Notes under the pieces: generated by a model
Databases searched by the model: none
What the model saw: the letters and a program-made list of their open reading frames with translations, nothing else
What the model was told of the DNA's origin: nothing
Program-made: the position numbers and the translations under genes
NCBI GenBank assembly: GCA_019894875.1
Contig: JAGXNR010000002.1
Coordinates: 47,795 to 111,794, forward strand
DNA: 64,000 bases
Direction: 5' to 3'
From: Promethearchaeota archaeon
GTDB taxonomy: Archaea > Asgardarchaeota > Lokiarchaeia > Sigynarchaeales > SOKP01
Part shown: positions 43,748-51,934 of the stretch, piece after piece
How positions within the stretch are numbered: the first letter of the stretch is position 1
Layout of the letters: every line of letters begins with the position of its first letter

Positions 43748-43984
43748 ATGAGCAGAAAAATCGATACTTCGGATCAATTCATCGAATTTTACAAGAAAAA
43801 GGGGGATTATTTAGTTTCTCTGTCGGAAAACCATTTCAAGAATATAGAATATCGAAAATGTCTTGAATTATTAAATGAAGCCTATGGTTTGTACATGAAA
43901 GGCAATTATACTGAATTTGCTGAAAGAACTAAACAAAAATTTATAGATATTAAAGAGAAATACTTTAAAAAGAATACAGGATAA
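43748..43984 (+). CDS. Small helical hypothetical protein
   Basis: 78 residues, rich in K, E and Y. Two helices (F-I-E-F-Y-K-K-K-G-D-Y-L-V-S-L and C-L-E-L-L-N-E-A-Y-G-L-Y-M-K-G-N-Y-T-E-F) are spaced like a single TPR or MIT-type helical unit, which is only a resemblance. An MIT-like reading would be of interest in an Asgard genome with ESCRT, but none of those genes are here. The ATG follows GGGAAGATGAG. Confidence 0.45.
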   Translation: MSRKIDTSDQFIEFYKKKGDYLVSLSENHFKNIEYRKCLELLNEAYGLYMKGNYTEFAERTKQKFIDIKEKYFKKNTG

Positions 43985-43989
43985 ATTAG

Positions 43990-44484
43990 TTAATTGAGCT
44001 TTGATTCTGTTTCTAATCTCTTTTCAATATCTTTAATATGAGATCCCTCCCAGAAGATTTTATTACAGTGTAAATTTGAGCATCTATAGAACTCCTCATA
44101 GTTAGTAAAAGAATCTTGTAAAATGTCGTTCATAATCTCGTTTTTATCTTGAATTTTAAGCAAATTCGAGTTGCAGATCGAACACTTTGCTTTTTCAACC
44201 TTAAATTCAAACTTCAAGTGTAATTCTTCTTTAAGTTGGCGTAAGTAATTATAAATCCCTTCCCCATGCAAGAATAAACTCCTTTCAGAATAAGTCTTAT
44301 TTAGCATGCGATCTTTTGTAATAATAAACCTATTATTTTCCTTTGCGTATTCTATTAATTTTTCATCCGGTACGGGATCGGTCATGAAGACTTCTGTTAA
44401 ATCATTAGCATATATAGTATCATATCCAAATATTCTTAGAAAACGGGCTAATTTACCTAACATTGAATCAACTAAAAATTTCAA
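43990..44484 (-). CDS. Mut7-C RNase domain protein
   Basis: 164 residues. The start F-L-V-D-S-M-L-G-K-L-A-R-F-L-R-I-F-G-Y-D is the signature of the Mut7-C PIN-fold RNase family, with the catalytic Asp at residue 6. R-F-I-I-T-K-D-R-M-L supplies the second Asp. The C-terminal part has a zinc ribbon, C-S-I-C and C-S-N-L-H-C. Family members are predicted ribonucleases, with RNA targets unknown. Convergent with the preceding small gene. Confidence 0.88.
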   Translation of the reverse strand: MKFLVDSMLGKLARFLRIFGYDTIYANDLTEVFMTDPVPDEKLIEYAKENNRFIITKDRMLNKTYSERSLFLHGEGIYNYLRQLKEELHLKFEFKVEKAKCSICNSNLLKIQDKNEIMNDILQDSFTNYEEFYRCSNLHCNKIFWEGSHIKDIEKRLETESKLN

Positions 44485-44593
44485 ATAACAGAGCCTACTA
44501 TGTTTGAATCATAATTCTAGATGTAATATATTTATAATATGTAACAAATTATATAACAGAAATCGAATTTAAAAATAAAGTTAACAATTTCAA

Positions 44594-45124
44594 ATGGAAA
44601 CTAAAGAACTGATGGAAAAAGCAATCCGATTTCACGGTCACATTTGTTCCGGTTTAGCAATGGGTGTTTTAATCGCAAAATATGTGTTAGAACATGGTTT
44701 TAATTTTTCACCAAATGAAGAGGTGATTGCTGTTGTTGAGAATGATAACTGTAGTGTTGATTCACTTCAAGTATTAGTGGGTACAACATATGGTAAGGGA
44801 AATTTAATCCATCAAGACTATGGAAAACTCAATTATTACTTCTATAATAGAGAAACCAAAAAAGGAATAAAATTATCTGCCAAAAAAAGAGATCTTGAGG
44901 ATGAAAAGTTATCAAAACATGAAAGAATTCAACAATTATTAAATTCTAAACCAGAAGATATTTTCAATATAAATGAAATTAAATATAATCCTCCAGGATT
45001 AGCACAAATAGAAGACTCTATTACATGTGAAATATGTAGTGAAGAAACTGCTAGTAGTAGGATTATGACTTATAATAATTCTGACATGTGTATTCCCTGT
45101 TATAAAGCACAGAGAAAATTATAA
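44594..45124 (+). CDS. FmdE-family zinc-binding protein
   Basis: 176 residues. Matches the formylmethanofuran dehydrogenase subunit E-like family: F-H14-G-H-I-C18-S-G-L-A-M-G, V-V-E-N-D-N-C-S-V-D-S-L-Q and Y-G-K-G-N-L. It ends in a zinc ribbon, C-E-I-C and C-I-P-C. FmdE is not a catalytic subunit of the formylmethanofuran enzyme; family members occur outside methanogens with unknown or molybdenum/tungsten-cofactor-linked roles. With an AOR and one-carbon genes in this window such a link is plausible, but no catalytic Fmd/Fwd subunit is present. Confidence 0.87.
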   Translation: METKELMEKAIRFHGHICSGLAMGVLIAKYVLEHGFNFSPNEEVIAVVENDNCSVDSLQVLVGTTYGKGNLIHQDYGKLNYYFYNRETKKGIKLSAKKRDLEDEKLSKHERIQQLLNSKPEDIFNINEIKYNPPGLAQIEDSITCEICSEETASSRIMTYNNSDMCIPCYKAQRKL

Positions 45125-45213
45125 GAATAGCATTTAAATTTAATATTATAAATTCTAAATACAACGTCTGTTTCGATAATTAAATGCATTTTGATAACCA
45201 AATTTAAACCAAT

Positions 45214-45984
45214 ATGCGAGAAACAATAAATAGAGATACTTTAAAGGTATTACCGGGTGCAGGTCCATTTTACTTTGAAGGGAATAATATAGGTATATTA
45301 ATGATACATGGGGGTGGCGGGGGTACATGTGCTGATCTTAAACCTTTAGCTGAAGAGTTACACAATACATTAGGATGCACAATTTCCGTACCTTTACTTC
45401 CAGGGTATGGTACTACTCCCGAAGACCTAAAAAATATTACAATCGATGAATGGAAAAAAAGAATCGATAGAGAGATAAGTCACCTATTTCAAAACTGTGA
45501 TAAAATTATAGTTGGTGGGCATTCTATGGGTGGAGTTCTCACACTTATTTTTGCAAGTAATTACTCATTTGATGGAATTTTCACCATTTCAACACCCATC
45601 GGGATTAAAAGAATTGCTGCAAAATTCGTCCCTTTTTTTAAAATCTTTGTAAAATTTTATCCATTAGACTGGGGAAAGCTAAAAAATGAAACAAATGGCA
45701 AATGGGTGGGATACAAGAAAATCCCACTTAATGTAGCTACAAAAATTAAAACTTTACTGAAAATAATGAAGAGAATTTTGCCAAAAATACATTGTCCAGC
45801 TATACTCTTTCAAGGAAGACTAGATTTAGATATAAAGCCAAAAAGTATGGATGATATATTCAATAGGATTTGTTCAAAAAATAAAAGAAAGGTTTGGCTG
45901 GAGAATAACGGTCATCCGATATTGGATAGTCCAGATCATCACCGAATTTTTTCAGAACTAGTTAAGTTTATTAGTGAAATTTGA
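45214..45984 (+). CDS. Alpha/beta hydrolase (carboxylesterase-like)
   Basis: 256 residues. Strand-turn I-L-M-I-H-G-G-G-G-G-T supplies the oxyanion loop, G-G-H-S-M-G-G the nucleophile Ser (about residue 107), the Q-G-R-L-D-L-D region the Asp and N-N-G-H-P-I-L-D the His. The layout resembles Est30-type carboxylesterases. Substrate unknown; no signal peptide, so cytosolic. The gene sits just upstream of the Clp1-like kinase (47 bases apart), but a shared pathway is not evident. Confidence 0.87.
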   Translation: MRETINRDTLKVLPGAGPFYFEGNNIGILMIHGGGGGTCADLKPLAEELHNTLGCTISVPLLPGYGTTPEDLKNITIDEWKKRIDREISHLFQNCDKIIVGGHSMGGVLTLIFASNYSFDGIFTISTPIGIKRIAAKFVPFFKIFVKFYPLDWGKLKNETNGKWVGYKKIPLNVATKIKTLLKIMKRILPKIHCPAILFQGRLDLDIKPKSMDDIFNRICSKNKRKVWLENNGHPILDSPDHHRIFSELVKFISEI

Positions 45985-46031
45985 AATTGAACAATGTTTT
46001 TAAATTACTTTTTACATTAGATGAATAACTC

Positions 46032-47264
46032 ATGATTAAGAATATCGAGAAAGGAAATACTTTAATTGTTAAAGGCCCTGCGAGAATAACGTTATTAGAA
46101 GGAGAAATAGAGGTTTTTGGAAAAATTATTCTTCCAGAGACAGGATCTTCAACAGGAGATACATCAGATTTTGAAGCCCAAAATATGTTAATAATACCTA
46201 GTGCTCAGCGTTATCCCCTCTATACCCACGAGAATTCAAAAATAGATATCTACATAAATAACGAGGAAAATCTAGAGTTAATTGAGGAAAACTCAATTTC
46301 AGATAAATGGATTGAAATTAAAGATGAAGTGTTAAAGGCTTTAAGGAAAGAAAAAGAGTTTCCACTCAAAATAATGGTATTAGGCATGAGTAGTGGGAAA
46401 ACTACACTCATCAAATTTTTAGCAAACAGTTTTATAAAAGAAGGATTAAAAGGAGGATACCTTGATTCTGATCTTGGACAACAGATAATATATGTTCCTA
46501 CGACAATTAACTTAGGTATCATAAAAGATTATATTGTTTCGAGTGAAGACATCAATTCTGAGATGACTTATTTTATCGGAGCAACATTTCCTAAAGGAGA
46601 TTATAAATTTATCGTATCCTTCTCATGTAAGAAAATGATTGAGGAATTTGTAGGGGAAAATAAGGATATTGACTTTATATTGATAGATACTGATGGCTGG
46701 ATAAAAACGGAAGCAGGGATTGTATACAAGAATTATTTTATTAAAACTGTGGATCCCGATGTTTTAATTGTATTTCATGATGAATCCATTGAAGAACTAA
46801 GCGAAATTGAGGAAGAAGCTACAACCCAAAATAAAAATAGAAAAATTTTCTTGATAGAAGGAGGAAATGAATATTTCTATGAAAAAGATAAAGAGGAGAG
46901 AAGGTTTATAAGACAGAGTCAGTTTTCCAAGAAATTTGAGGAGTTTCGGAAAATGACTATCCCGCTTAATGACATGAAGTTTATAAAAACAGAGTATGAT
47001 AAAGAAAAAGAGGTTATTTTTGAAAAGGAAATAGATATTAATGAATTAGTAAATCTTCCCTATCATTATGTTATCATTGGCTTATTAACAGAAAATTCTA
47101 AATTAGTAGAAATTGGACTTCTTTTTACAATAAACACTGAGAAGAATTATATTTTACTTTATTCCAATTTGACATATAAACAGCAAATACAAGTAAAAAA
47201 AATTTTACTTGGGAGCCTTAGATTATCTACAAAAGGTAATCACCAAGGTTACTTATATTTATAA
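46032..47264 (+). CDS. Clp1/Nol9/Grc3-type polynucleotide 5'-hydroxyl kinase
   Basis: 410 residues. The N-terminal beta domain (V-K-G-P-A-R-I-T-L-L-E-G-E-I-E-V-F-G) precedes a P-loop kinase: Walker A G-M-S-S-G-K-T-T (118-125), Y-L-D-S-D-L-G-Q-Q as the D-x-D-x-G-Q substrate motif of the Clp1 family, and D-T-D-G-W-I-K-T-E-A-G as the lid region. The C-terminal domain is divergent. Archaeal and eukaryotic relatives phosphorylate RNA 5'-hydroxyl ends in tRNA or rRNA maturation. The RNA target here is unknown. It is in the same direction as the ATP-grasp and M14-like genes. Confidence 0.85.
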   Translation: MIKNIEKGNTLIVKGPARITLLEGEIEVFGKIILPETGSSTGDTSDFEAQNMLIIPSAQRYPLYTHENSKIDIYINNEENLELIEENSISDKWIEIKDEVLKALRKEKEFPLKIMVLGMSSGKTTLIKFLANSFIKEGLKGGYLDSDLGQQIIYVPTTINLGIIKDYIVSSEDINSEMTYFIGATFPKGDYKFIVSFSCKKMIEEFVGENKDIDFILIDTDGWIKTEAGIVYKNYFIKTVDPDVLIVFHDESIEELSEIEEEATTQNKNRKIFLIEGGNEYFYEKDKEERRFIRQSQFSKKFEEFRKMTIPLNDMKFIKTEYDKEKEVIFEKEIDINELVNLPYHYVIIGLLTENSKLVEIGLLFTINTEKNYILLYSNLTYKQQIQVKKILLGSLRLSTKGNHQGYLYL

Positions 47265-47296
47265 TTAATTTTATGAAAACTTATCCCCAAAACCAA

Positions 47297-47320
47297 GTTT
47301 TTCTTGTTCTTTTTTATTAT
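47297..47320 (+). terminator. T-rich terminator candidate
   Basis: Downstream of the Clp1-like stop the plus strand has GTTTTTCTTGTTCTTTTTTATTAT, T-rich as for archaeal termination. No hairpin precedes it. It would separate the kinase transcript from the ATP-grasp gene. Confidence 0.35.
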
Positions 47321-47406
47321 CCTTTGTAGATTGAGAATTTAGTAAGGTAAAAAATTAAAAAAGAAGGATGTGATAGAATTATTAAATTGAAACTTTTCAT
47401 ATCTGT

Positions 47407-48855
47407 ATGATTCTTATGCAAGAAGATCTACTCACCAAATTTCTTGAATTAATGTCTTCGTCCATTACAGATTCGGATCTTGAGTTAATTAAATTGGGTA
47501 ACTCTCTAGGATTAGATTTAGTTTCTTTTGACAAACTAAGAGCTTCTCAACAAGATAATTTTGTAGACAATATAAGGAAGAAAGCGTTAGAAAAAATGGG
47601 GAACAATCGTGATAATTTTCTTTCAAGAAATAACTCTTTTTACTCCGGAAGTATTGATTTCATGGTTTCTGATGAACCGGGGGGTAAAAGATTTTTTCTT
47701 TTAGAAACCAACGGAGGATCACATAGAGGTCTTTCAATTATAACTAAAAAACAGCAATCTTTGTTATATAATGGATATCTTGAAGCGATCTATCAAGCTA
47801 TTAGTAGAAATGAAAGAAGAGATAATAAAGTTTTGATATTAATTGGTGTACCTGTAAATGATGCGTTAATTCACGAAAAAGTAATCATGATAGAATATTT
47901 CAGAAAAACTCTAAAATCAAAAGGATATAAGGTTAAAATATTCAATAAAGATAATTTTGATATTAATTTTAGAGCTGAAATCTTATTTTTAATAGCAGAC
48001 TACAAACAACTATCTACTTCCCTCTCTTATTCTGCGAATTGGGTTAAATATAAAGGTGAAAACGTAAACCTTTTAATTGGAGATGGTATTGCAAGACGTA
48101 TCAATAATGAAGCATTTACTATACAGCTAAAGGAAGATATTCTTAAAATTAAAACAATTATTGTGAATCCTATTTTCAGAGTAACCGACGATAAATCATT
48201 AACATATCTTGCGAGCTTTTTCTGTAAAGACATTTTGAAAAAGTATAATCTTAAATATCTGTTATTTACTAAAGCTTTTGACGAAAAAGATTTAATCAAT
48301 AAGTTGAAATATCTCATTAAAAGATATAGAAAGTCTTTTATTATTAAACCTAGTGGTGGATCAGGAGGTGCTGGTGTATTTCCTGTATCTAAAGACGAAA
48401 AACCCACTAATTTTGAGAAGATTATTAGAGAAAGTGAGAAAGAATTCTTCACTAAATTCATGAAAGATCGAAATCCATATCCATACACTATACAAGAAAA
48501 AGCAAAATTTTCTTTAATTAACTGGAGGGGCGGAACTCATACATTTGATTTAAGGATCTACTTAGCTCAAAATAAAGAGAGAGTTATACCAATTGGGGGG
48601 CTAGCAAGAATTTCACGTGGTAATTTTACAGTTGGATTAGATAAACAAGAGTTTGTTGTTAATTTATCAGGATATGATGGTCAAATTGAAGTAGAACGTG
48701 GGATAGGTTTTTCAGAAAGCAACTGTAAACTCTTAAACTTGAGTGAAGAAGATTTTGTTAACATGTTTTGCATAGGATGTGTTATATTTGCTTACATAGT
48801 TAAAAATCATAAAAAAATCATAAATTTTTCTGAATGGGATAAAGTTATTGATTAA
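47407..48855 (+). CDS. Circularly permuted ATP-grasp ligase-like protein
   Basis: 482 residues. The order fits circularly permuted ATP-grasp families: L-E-T-N-G-G-S-H-R-G near residue 95, I-G-D-G-I-A-R-R-I-N-N near 220, V-N-P-I-F-R-V-T-D-D-K-S-L (like the N-x-x-G-x-x-x-x-D-K-x-L stretch of type 2 forms), then the ATP loop I-K-P-S-G-G-S-G-G-A-G-V near 315 and D-L-R-I-Y-L near 380. Such enzymes activate a carboxylate as acyl phosphate and join it to an amine, often making peptide-like bonds. The substrate is unknown. The stop is three bases before the M14-like gene, so they form an operon. Confidence 0.7.
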   Translation: MILMQEDLLTKFLELMSSSITDSDLELIKLGNSLGLDLVSFDKLRASQQDNFVDNIRKKALEKMGNNRDNFLSRNNSFYSGSIDFMVSDEPGGKRFFLLETNGGSHRGLSIITKKQQSLLYNGYLEAIYQAISRNERRDNKVLILIGVPVNDALIHEKVIMIEYFRKTLKSKGYKVKIFNKDNFDINFRAEILFLIADYKQLSTSLSYSANWVKYKGENVNLLIGDGIARRINNEAFTIQLKEDILKIKTIIVNPIFRVTDDKSLTYLASFFCKDILKKYNLKYLLFTKAFDEKDLINKLKYLIKRYRKSFIIKPSGGSGGAGVFPVSKDEKPTNFEKIIRESEKEFFTKFMKDRNPYPYTIQEKAKFSLINWRGGTHTFDLRIYLAQNKERVIPIGGLARISRGNFTVGLDKQEFVVNLSGYDGQIEVERGIGFSESNCKLLNLSEEDFVNMFCIGCVIFAYIVKNHKKIINFSEWDKVID

Positions 48856-48858
48856 CTC

Positions 48859-50025
48859 ATGGTAGGCAAAGAAGATCTAAAGGACTTATTGAATTTAAGT
48901 AATAGGATTGGATTATTTGAAAAAATATTAAAAAAATTGAAGAAGTTTGCAGATTTAGAAAATGTAAACTATTATGAATTTAAAACATCTGAAGGAATAA
49001 TTCCTATAATAATAATTGCAAAATCGTCGATCCCTGAAGAAATTAAGTATGTTAAAGTATTTGTTGGGGCTCAACATAATGAATACAATGGTCTATTTGG
49101 AATTATAGAATTTCTAAATTTACTTGAAAAGTCAATTCTCTCAATTAACGAGATTCTGAATAATAATCAGATTTTAATTTTAGCTCCTTTAATGAACCCC
49201 TATGGGTTTTTGAACCCAAGAAAAGATAATAAATCTGGATATTATCTTAAAGATGGGACAAATTTAAATCGATATTGGAGGAGAGCTTTCGCACCTGAAT
49301 ACACGAATGGTGAGGGTGATTTAGGTAATCATCCAATTCCAGAAAACACTAAAGTAATTAAGAAATTACTAGAGGAATTTTGGGGAAGAGAGGAAATACA
49401 AGTTTTTATAATAGACTTTCATGAAACTTCACTTCTTGAGAGATTTTTAGAGGAATTAAATAGAAGTTTAAAAAAAGATTCAACTACTTATAAATTTAAT
49501 CATTGGCTTAAGGAAGGAATAGTGTATAATGTTATTAAATTATATAATTTGAAATTTACTAAAAAACCCCTATTTTACAGATGTAACCCTAAAGCCGATC
49601 ATACTCATATAAACTTAACGGTAAAACAGCTTGACTTGGTCTGTGAAAAGCTCCAGGAGTATATTTCTAACAATAATGGAAAATTGCAATTCTATTTTTG
49701 TTATAGTAATCGGAGTAAAGAATTTTGTAAACGAATTGCTCAAAACACTTACAATAATCTGAAAAATATATTATGGGAAACTTACTTTCCGGCGTTTGAT
49801 CATAGTTTTAATGATCATGGTTGCTTTGTTAATATGAATGACGTTATTAAAAGAAAAGGTGTTTATTCGATGGAATTAGAATCTCCAAAGCAATTTTTCA
49901 ATATTTTTGATGAGATTGAAAAATCTAAAACAGATCTAGATTACTTTAATCAAAAAATTAGTGTAATGAATATGAATATTAAATTAGTGGTTGAGTCTAT
50001 AAAGGAAATGGTAAAGTTCCACTAA
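48859..50025 (+). CDS. M14/aspartoacylase-like metallopeptidase, metal motif altered
   Basis: 388 residues. It follows the zinc carboxypeptidase/AstE layout: strand then V-G-A-Q-H73-N-E75-Y-N-G, next the Asn-Arg substrate motif D-G-T-N-L-N-R-Y-W, the third metal site I-I-D-F-H-E-T and a late Glu in Y-S-M-E-L-E-S-P. The first motif normally reads H-x-x-E; here Gln stands at the His position and His is shifted to H-x-E, so the metal site may be changed. The natural reaction would be hydrolysis of an amide at a carboxyl end. Directly behind the ATP-grasp gene, it may undo or trim that enzyme's product (inference). Confidence 0.68.
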   Translation: MVGKEDLKDLLNLSNRIGLFEKILKKLKKFADLENVNYYEFKTSEGIIPIIIIAKSSIPEEIKYVKVFVGAQHNEYNGLFGIIEFLNLLEKSILSINEILNNNQILILAPLMNPYGFLNPRKDNKSGYYLKDGTNLNRYWRRAFAPEYTNGEGDLGNHPIPENTKVIKKLLEEFWGREEIQVFIIDFHETSLLERFLEELNRSLKKDSTTYKFNHWLKEGIVYNVIKLYNLKFTKKPLFYRCNPKADHTHINLTVKQLDLVCEKLQEYISNNNGKLQFYFCYSNRSKEFCKRIAQNTYNNLKNILWETYFPAFDHSFNDHGCFVNMNDVIKRKGVYSMELESPKQFFNIFDEIEKSKTDLDYFNQKISVMNMNIKLVVESIKEMVKFH

Positions 50026-50046
50026 TATGATCATAGTTTTTGGATA

Positions 50047-50244
50047 TTACTTGAGAGGCATCATAAATTTTGTTTCAGATTTTTCAAATTTGTCTAGACA
50101 TTCCACATGATAGTAATAAGTATCAGAATTATTAGTAGTGAAGTTACCAGCACTCATATCTCCTAATGTAAACTGAAAAACATACTTTAAATTCTGATAT
50201 TTGATATTCTTTCCACAAATTTCACATTTAAACATTCGATTCAA
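50047..50244 (-). CDS. Small zinc-finger protein
   Basis: 65 residues. M-F-K-C-E-I-C-G-K near the start and Y-Y-Y-H-V-E-C-L at about 45-52 make a C-x-x-C ... H-x-x-C zinc site, like treble-clef or LIM-type half sites. The remainder has no known motif. The start may be Met1 or Met4. It is convergent with the M14-like gene. Confidence 0.5.
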   Translation of the reverse strand: MNRMFKCEICGKNIKYQNLKYVFQFTLGDMSAGNFTTNNSDTYYYHVECLDKFEKSETKFMMPLK

Positions 50245-50332
50245 TTCTTTACATTATTATGAAAATTCGATTTCAGAAGTTAGTTAAGAAGGGAATATTT
50301 AAACTCAACAAAATAACAAATATTGTTCTCCT

Positions 50333-51358
50333 TTACTCAGAATGTAAAAAATTAAGCGTTGCTCCTACAAGGATACATTCGTTTTTTTTCTGAGAATGAC
50401 CCCCTTTCTTCAAAATTAGTAAATTTTCCTTAGGTGATTCTAAAGCTATTGAATTTTCTTTGAAATTGAAAAACCGGATTACTCTATCATTTTTACTATG
50501 GATTAGCATAACCCTTTGTGAACATCTATCCCATTCTTCAGGAGATAAATTATTTTTGGCATTTTTTATATTCAGATACGGAGAAAGTCTCTTATTTTCT
50601 TCATCAGTTGGGAATAATTTTACTCCTTTCATCAAATAACTTAAGGTAACTATCAGATTGAATTTTGGTAGGTTTTTTTTATAACATGACATTGATGAAA
50701 TTGCAATAATCTTTTCTATATCCATATTTTGAAACCCGGCACATAATATAGTTAAAGCTCCTATACTAAATCCTATACAATTAATTCTTAAAGTTGAATA
50801 ATCTCTATTAGATTTTACCCATTCGATTACTTTATTAAAATCTTCAATTCTCTTTAGAAAATTTCCCCTTTTCCCCGTATTTTTAGATTTACCTGTTCCT
50901 CGAGCATCATAAACTAAAATAACATATCCTTGAAATGCTAAAGGGTAATAGTAATATTGAAGAGCTTCTTTTGTGTCTGAAAAACCATGGCAAACAATAA
51001 TTATTGAATTTCTAGACTTAATTTTCTCTTTGTTCTTGTGGTTTATTATAGTTCCTGCCAGGAATCCCTTTAAAACATTAATTTTTATTTCTTTTTCTTC
51101 TATATCATTAAGAGATAAACCTAGCCAGCGATCATACCAAAGATCTCTAATTGACCAATAAATTTCAAAAGGTGTATATACGATTAAAAATGTTGTTACC
51201 GATAACACGAAACAACGAGTAAATGCGACGGAGTTGCAAGGGATACCTAACCAAATATTCACTTGCCAAATGAACCAACTAAATAGAACATCAATAAAAA
51301 TTAGAATAAAACGTTTGATAGTATTTGATATCAAGATTTTTTCACGATGGTTATCCAT
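50333..51358 (-). CDS. Membrane-anchored alpha/beta hydrolase
   Basis: 341 residues. Two hydrophobic helices (about 11-30 and 44-65) anchor the N-terminus. The hydrolase core follows: I-V-C-H-G-F-S-D-T, then Y-D-A-R-G-T-G-K-S, the nucleophile elbow G-F-S-I-G-A-L (about residue 197), N-D-R-V for the Asp and K-K-G-G-H-S for the His. This is the layout of serine hydrolases of the dipeptidyl-peptidase or lipase-like class with a membrane tether. Substrate unknown. The catalytic part would face the cytosol if the short N-terminus is inside. Confidence 0.78.
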   Translation of the reverse strand: MDNHREKILISNTIKRFILIFIDVLFSWFIWQVNIWLGIPCNSVAFTRCFVLSVTTFLIVYTPFEIYWSIRDLWYDRWLGLSLNDIEEKEIKINVLKGFLAGTIINHKNKEKIKSRNSIIIVCHGFSDTKEALQYYYYPLAFQGYVILVYDARGTGKSKNTGKRGNFLKRIEDFNKVIEWVKSNRDYSTLRINCIGFSIGALTILCAGFQNMDIEKIIAISSMSCYKKNLPKFNLIVTLSYLMKGVKLFPTDEENKRLSPYLNIKNAKNNLSPEEWDRCSQRVMLIHSKNDRVIRFFNFKENSIALESPKENLLILKKGGHSQKKNECILVGATLNFLHSE

Positions 51359-51458
51359 TCACTCAATAGAAATATAAGGTTAATAAATAGTAATTTAATC
51401 CACTTTATTATTTAAATTAAAGACTTAGAAGTTAATAGCTAATTTTGTGGTTATTCAT

Positions 51459-51779
51459 TTATAGCTTTGCCTTATCCGGAGGACATTCAAAATCATGTCG
51501 TACTTTACAATCTCGTTTAGTAGAACTACCTTTACATGGAGCGCATTTTGCTTTTCTCATAATAGCCTCAATTTCATTTATCTCATAACCAAACTCTTCT
51601 TCCTCTGTCTCATCTACTAACATATCATCTTTAATCTTGTCGAGATCGTATTCAAGGTCATCATCTAGATTATCTTTCCAATCTTCTAAATCTAGTATCT
51701 CATCTCCATCCTCATCTACTTTTCCTTTTGGGATTTCAAGATCATCTTCTTCAACGGGAGCATTCTTTTTTTTAGCCAT
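51459..51779 (-). CDS. Acidic protein with C-terminal Cys cluster
   Basis: 106 residues from the ATG at 51779 (M-A-K-K-K-N); a start four codons upstream is possible. The first 75 residues are very acidic and low in complexity (E-E-D-D-L, D-L-E-D-W-K-D-N-L-D-D-D). The tail carries C-A-P-C, then a D-C-K-V-R-H and an E-C-P-P, so four Cys and a His that might bind a metal. The acidic region resembles nucleic-acid mimic or chaperone-like tails. Family not recognised. Confidence 0.5.
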   Translation of the reverse strand: MAKKKNAPVEEDDLEIPKGKVDEDGDEILDLEDWKDNLDDDLEYDLDKIKDDMLVDETEEEEFGYEINEIEAIMRKAKCAPCKGSSTKRDCKVRHDFECPPDKAKL

Positions 51780-51934
51780 GTTTTTCACCAATATTAGACT
51801 TTCTTTTTTACTATTGAAATTTTTTTATATATAATCTTTGCTAAAATTTAATTTTATTATTTTTTAAGTATTTTATTCTAAAAAACTTTAGACTATCCTT
51901 TATGATCAGGAATTGATTATCAATATTGATCGCT

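Noticed and set aside
43748..43984. MIT or ESCRT-type domain in a 78-residue protein
   Set aside because: Only two short helices resemble it; length and residues are insufficient to call the family, so it stays hypothetical.
48027..48488. A 153-codon minus-strand frame inside the ATP-grasp gene
   Set aside because: Antisense of the conserved ATP-loop region; no independent start signal or motif.
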